From positions 1 through 33,655 of the forward strand of contig JAGOIH010000006.1 of assembly GCA_017995755.1 (NCBI GenBank): a stretch of 33,655 nt of DNA, in the 5' to 3' direction. How positions within the stretch are numbered: position 1 is the first letter of the stretch; every line of letters starts with the position of its first letter. Both the position numbers and the translations under genes were made by a program. This DNA comes from Sedimentibacter sp. Its GTDB lineage: Bacteria > Bacillota > Clostridia > Tissierellales > Sedimentibacteraceae. Under the pieces are notes generated by a model, which was given only the letters and a program-made list of their open reading frames with translations, searched no databases and was not told the origin of the DNA. Positions 31,375 through 33,655 of this stretch are shown one piece after another.

Positions 31375-33426
31375 TCAATTAAAAACTATGTCATCTTTGA
31401 ACAATTTCATTATTTCTAATTTTAAGTTAAGGTAGTCATCCCCTTTTAAACCGAGATTTTCAGCTATAAGCTCTTTTGACAAAAGCTGAACCTGCTCAAC
31501 AGTTTCAACATTATTAACTATACTTTGTAGTTCAAACTTTGATAATCCATGCTGCCTTACACCGAAGAAATCTCCCGGTCCCCTTGTCTTTAAATCTTCT
31601 TCCGCTATTACAAAGCCGTTGTTTGTACTCTTTAAAACATTCATACGGTCCTTTGATTTTTTGCTCCTGCTTTCATTTACCAGAATGCAGTAGGACTGAT
31701 GCATTCCTCTTCCAACCCTGCCCCTGAGCTGATGAAGCTGGGCCAGGCCGAACCTTTCAGCATTCAGAACAAGCATAACGGTTGCATTAGGTACATTTAC
31801 CCCTACCTCAACAACCGTGGTCGAAATAAGCACATTTATTTTCCCCTTATAAAATTTATTTATAACCTCTTCCTTTTCGCTGCTGGTCATTCTGCCGTGC
31901 AAAAGACCTAATTTATAGCTTGAAAAATACGAGGATTTCAATTCTTTAAAAATTTCAACAGCGGAATTTAAGTCTAGATTTTCAGATTCTTCAACCAGGG
32001 GCGCTACAATATATGCCTGTCTGCCGCTGTCAGCCTGTTTTTTTATAAAATCATAAGCTTTTTCCTTTTCCTTGCCGCTTATAATCGATGTTATGACCTT
32101 TTGCCTTCCGGGAGGCATTTCATCTATCAATGAAATATCCAAATCCCCGTAAATCATAAGAGCCAGTGTTCTTGGAATAGGTGTTGCCGTCATTATGAGA
32201 ATATGAGGAGCTTTTCCCTTATTTGACAGCCTTGCTCTCTGCCTTACGCCAAAACGGTGCTGCTCGTCTGTAACCACAAGCCCGATATTATTAAATTCCA
32301 CATTGTCTTCAATAAGTGCATGGGTCCCTACAATAATGTCAATTTCTCCGCTTTTCAGCTTTTGGAGTATTTCTTCTTTGTCCTTTGGCTTCACAGACCC
32401 TGTTAACACTTCAATTTTTACATCCAAATCTGCTTTTTCAATAAATTCTTTTATCGTTTCATAATGCTGGAGTGCTAAAATTTCCGTGGGTGCCATCATG
32501 GATGACTGATATCCTGAGGCTGCAGCCATAAGCATTGCATAGACAGCCACCACAGTCTTGCCTGAGCCAACGTCTCCCTGTATAAGTCTGTTCATTGTCT
32601 TTTGACTTTTCAAGTCTTCTTTTATCTGCGATATGACCTTCAGCTGTGCATTTGTAAGCGTGTATGGTATAGACTTGAGAAGCTTTTCTGAAAGCCCTGT
32701 GTTTCTTATTTCTATATGACTTACACCATTTGATAAATTATTCTTAATGTTAAAAAGACCAAGCTGCATTATCAATAATTTTTCAAAGGCGATAGTTCTT
32801 TTTGCCAGTGAATATTTCTTGTTGTCGCTTGGAAAATGAAGAGCTTTTACAGCAATTTTCTTTGAGGTAAGCTTGTATTTCTTTATTATTTCTTCAGGCA
32901 GAATATTTTTAATTTCATCATAGTATGTTTCTAAAGCAGTTTTTACCAGCTTGGTAATTTCATTGTTTGACAATCCATAAGTAAGACCGTAGACAGGCAT
33001 AATGTTTCCTGCCTTCCAATCCTTATCCACAGGTTCGATTTCAGGATTTACCGCTTCAAGTTTTCCGTAAGCTGTTTTAATATTACCGAAAATATAGTAG
33101 TACTCACCGGCAATAAGCTTATCCTTTAAAAAATCCTGATTGAAAAATGTAAGAGTGATAAAACCCGTATCATCCTTACATATTGCTTTTATTATAGTCA
33201 TCCCTTTTTTGATTCTTGAATATTTGGGTTTTTCAAAAATCCTGACTTTTAACAGGTATTTGCCCTGTTCACATACTTCGTTTATATTTTTTATTGTTCT
33301 TCGATCTTCATATTTAAGAGGAAAATAATTCAGCAGATCTTCCACTGTAAATATGTTTAACTTTTGTAGTTTTAAAGCTCTGGCCGGTCCTACTCCCTTT
33401 AAATATTGTATATCTGCATCTAACAT
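31375..33426 (-). CDS. recG: ATP-dependent DNA helicase RecG
   Basis: A 683-residue RecG, which rewinds and branch-migrates stalled forks and Holliday junctions. The N-terminal wedge/OB domain (about 1-200) binds the junction. Helicase motifs are in order: GDVGSGKT (Walker A), VVTDEQHRFGVRQR (DEQH form), TATPIPRTLAL, STTVVEVGVNVPNATVMLV and QLHQLRGRVGRG. Length is normal for the Firmicute protein. The ribosome binding site GGTGAAAT is weak. Upstream lies only the structured repeat copy C and the window edge, so the promoter is not seen. Confidence 0.96.
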   Translation of the reverse strand: MLDADIQYLKGVGPARALKLQKLNIFTVEDLLNYFPLKYEDRRTIKNINEVCEQGKYLLKVRIFEKPKYSRIKKGMTIIKAICKDDTGFITLTFFNQDFLKDKLIAGEYYYIFGNIKTAYGKLEAVNPEIEPVDKDWKAGNIMPVYGLTYGLSNNEITKLVKTALETYYDEIKNILPEEIIKKYKLTSKKIAVKALHFPSDNKKYSLAKRTIAFEKLLIMQLGLFNIKNNLSNGVSHIEIRNTGLSEKLLKSIPYTLTNAQLKVISQIKEDLKSQKTMNRLIQGDVGSGKTVVAVYAMLMAAASGYQSSMMAPTEILALQHYETIKEFIEKADLDVKIEVLTGSVKPKDKEEILQKLKSGEIDIIVGTHALIEDNVEFNNIGLVVTDEQHRFGVRQRARLSNKGKAPHILIMTATPIPRTLALMIYGDLDISLIDEMPPGRQKVITSIISGKEKEKAYDFIKKQADSGRQAYIVAPLVEESENLDLNSAVEIFKELKSSYFSSYKLGLLHGRMTSSEKEEVINKFYKGKINVLISTTVVEVGVNVPNATVMLVLNAERFGLAQLHQLRGRVGRGMHQSYCILVNESRSKKSKDRMNVLKSTNNGFVIAEEDLKTRGPGDFFGVRQHGLSKFELQSIVNNVETVEQVQLLSKELIAENLGLKGDDYLNLKLEIMKLFKDDIVFN

Positions 33427-33483
33427 ATTTCACCATTTATCATACAGCTTCATTTACCGATTGCATATTCAGGGACATTTATC

Positions 33484-33543
33484 ATGCCCTAAGATACCAA
33501 ATAGGGTTCGAAGGTAAATCCACCGGTTTATTTGTCAGGGCAT
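33484..33543 (-). repeat. 60-nt interrupted hairpin upstream of recG
   Basis: ATGCCCT (33484-33490) pairs with AGGGCAT (33537-33543). Inner matches AAATA/TATTT extend it. It adjoins repeat copy C and may be part of the same larger element. Confidence 0.5.
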
Positions 33544-33560
33544 CTCGCAGTCTCGCTGCA

Positions 33561-33655
33561 CAATCTTGTTTGCTCCTTGCGTCGCACAAAATTGGCGCTC
33601 GTTGCGAATGACTTACCGCTATTTTTTCTGCGCTTAGGCTTGAAAAAATAGGGTT
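33561..33655 (-). repeat. Two-hairpin structured repeat, copy C (cut by the window edge)
   Basis: In the minus orientation: hairpin 1 with 9-bp stem CTATTTTTT/AAAAAATAG (33619-33651) and 15-base loop, then GGTAAGTCA (copy A: GGTAGGTCA), CGCA, and hairpin 2: CAATTTTGT, 16-base loop 33570-33585 (GCGACGCAAGGAGCAA), ACAAGATTG, one G-T wobble. Loop 2 is nearly identical to copy A. The outer 5' arm lies outside the window. Confidence 0.7.

Noticed and set aside
33500-33530. tRNA-like T-arm (GGTTCGAA).
   Set aside because: The flanking bases do not form a 5-bp T-stem, and no acceptor or anticodon arm is found.

Overview
The window looks like chromosomal DNA of a low-GC, Gram-positive, anaerobic-type Firmicute, most likely a Clostridia/Tissierellia member (a Sedimentibacter-like organism is my guess, an inference only). 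The signs are AT-rich DNA, strong AGGAGG-type ribosome binding sites, frequent GTG/TTG starts, the tig-clpP-clpX-lon-ysxC order, a ThiI without rhodanese domain paired with its own cysteine desulfurase, DUF4364 and DUF401 proteins, and rubrerythrin-like and ferritin iron proteins. I see no rRNA, tRNA, CRISPR array, prophage or recognisable transposase. Nearly all genes lie on the minus strand.

Layout. 1-1756: a macro-domain/helical-domain protein followed by a von Willebrand A protein (minus), with back-to-back promoters facing a DUF401 permease (plus, to 3174). 3370-6013: comM-dprA operon. 6155-8645: rubrerythrin-like protein, a degenerate gene remnant, a MobB-type GTPase with a cysteine-rich tail, and a Sir2 deacylase. 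8802-12134: polysaccharide deacetylase lipoprotein, DUF4364 regulator (plus), a YVTN-type beta-propeller and ferritin (plus). 12190-15000: four-LysM protein, RNase HI, phosphoglycerate dehydrogenase, and an unlisted 46-residue membrane peptide. 15092-17397: thiI and its cysteine desulfurase. 17503-17740: a candidate small RNA and a structured repeat. 17772-22076: class IV PLP enzyme, a nuclease-helicase fusion, an RsbW-like ATPase, ysxC. 22358-28204: lon, clpX, clpP, tig. 28298-33426: GNAT acetyltransferase, an orphan barrel protein (plus), a coiled-coil protein, coaD, rsmD, recG.

How the genes work together: the tig/clpP/clpX/lon block handles folding and proteolysis of new proteins; comM/dprA handle incoming DNA; the cysteine desulfurase feeds sulfur to ThiI for tRNA 4-thiouridine (and possibly thiamine); recG, the DinG/XPD-like fusion and RNase HI are genome maintenance; two diiron proteins handle iron or peroxide.

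The most unusual content is between genes. (1) A sharp promoter-hairpin-terminator unit at 17503-17631 predicts a roughly 90-nt RNA whose 5' hairpin carries a CCCCCC loop. (2) Three copies of a two-hairpin element (17632-17739 plus; 24745-24862 minus; 33561-33655 minus, cut by the window edge) keep the loop and stem lengths while the stem bases change in compensating pairs. (3) A roughly 190-nt interrupted palindrome with 16-bp perfect ends overlaps the lon stop codon.
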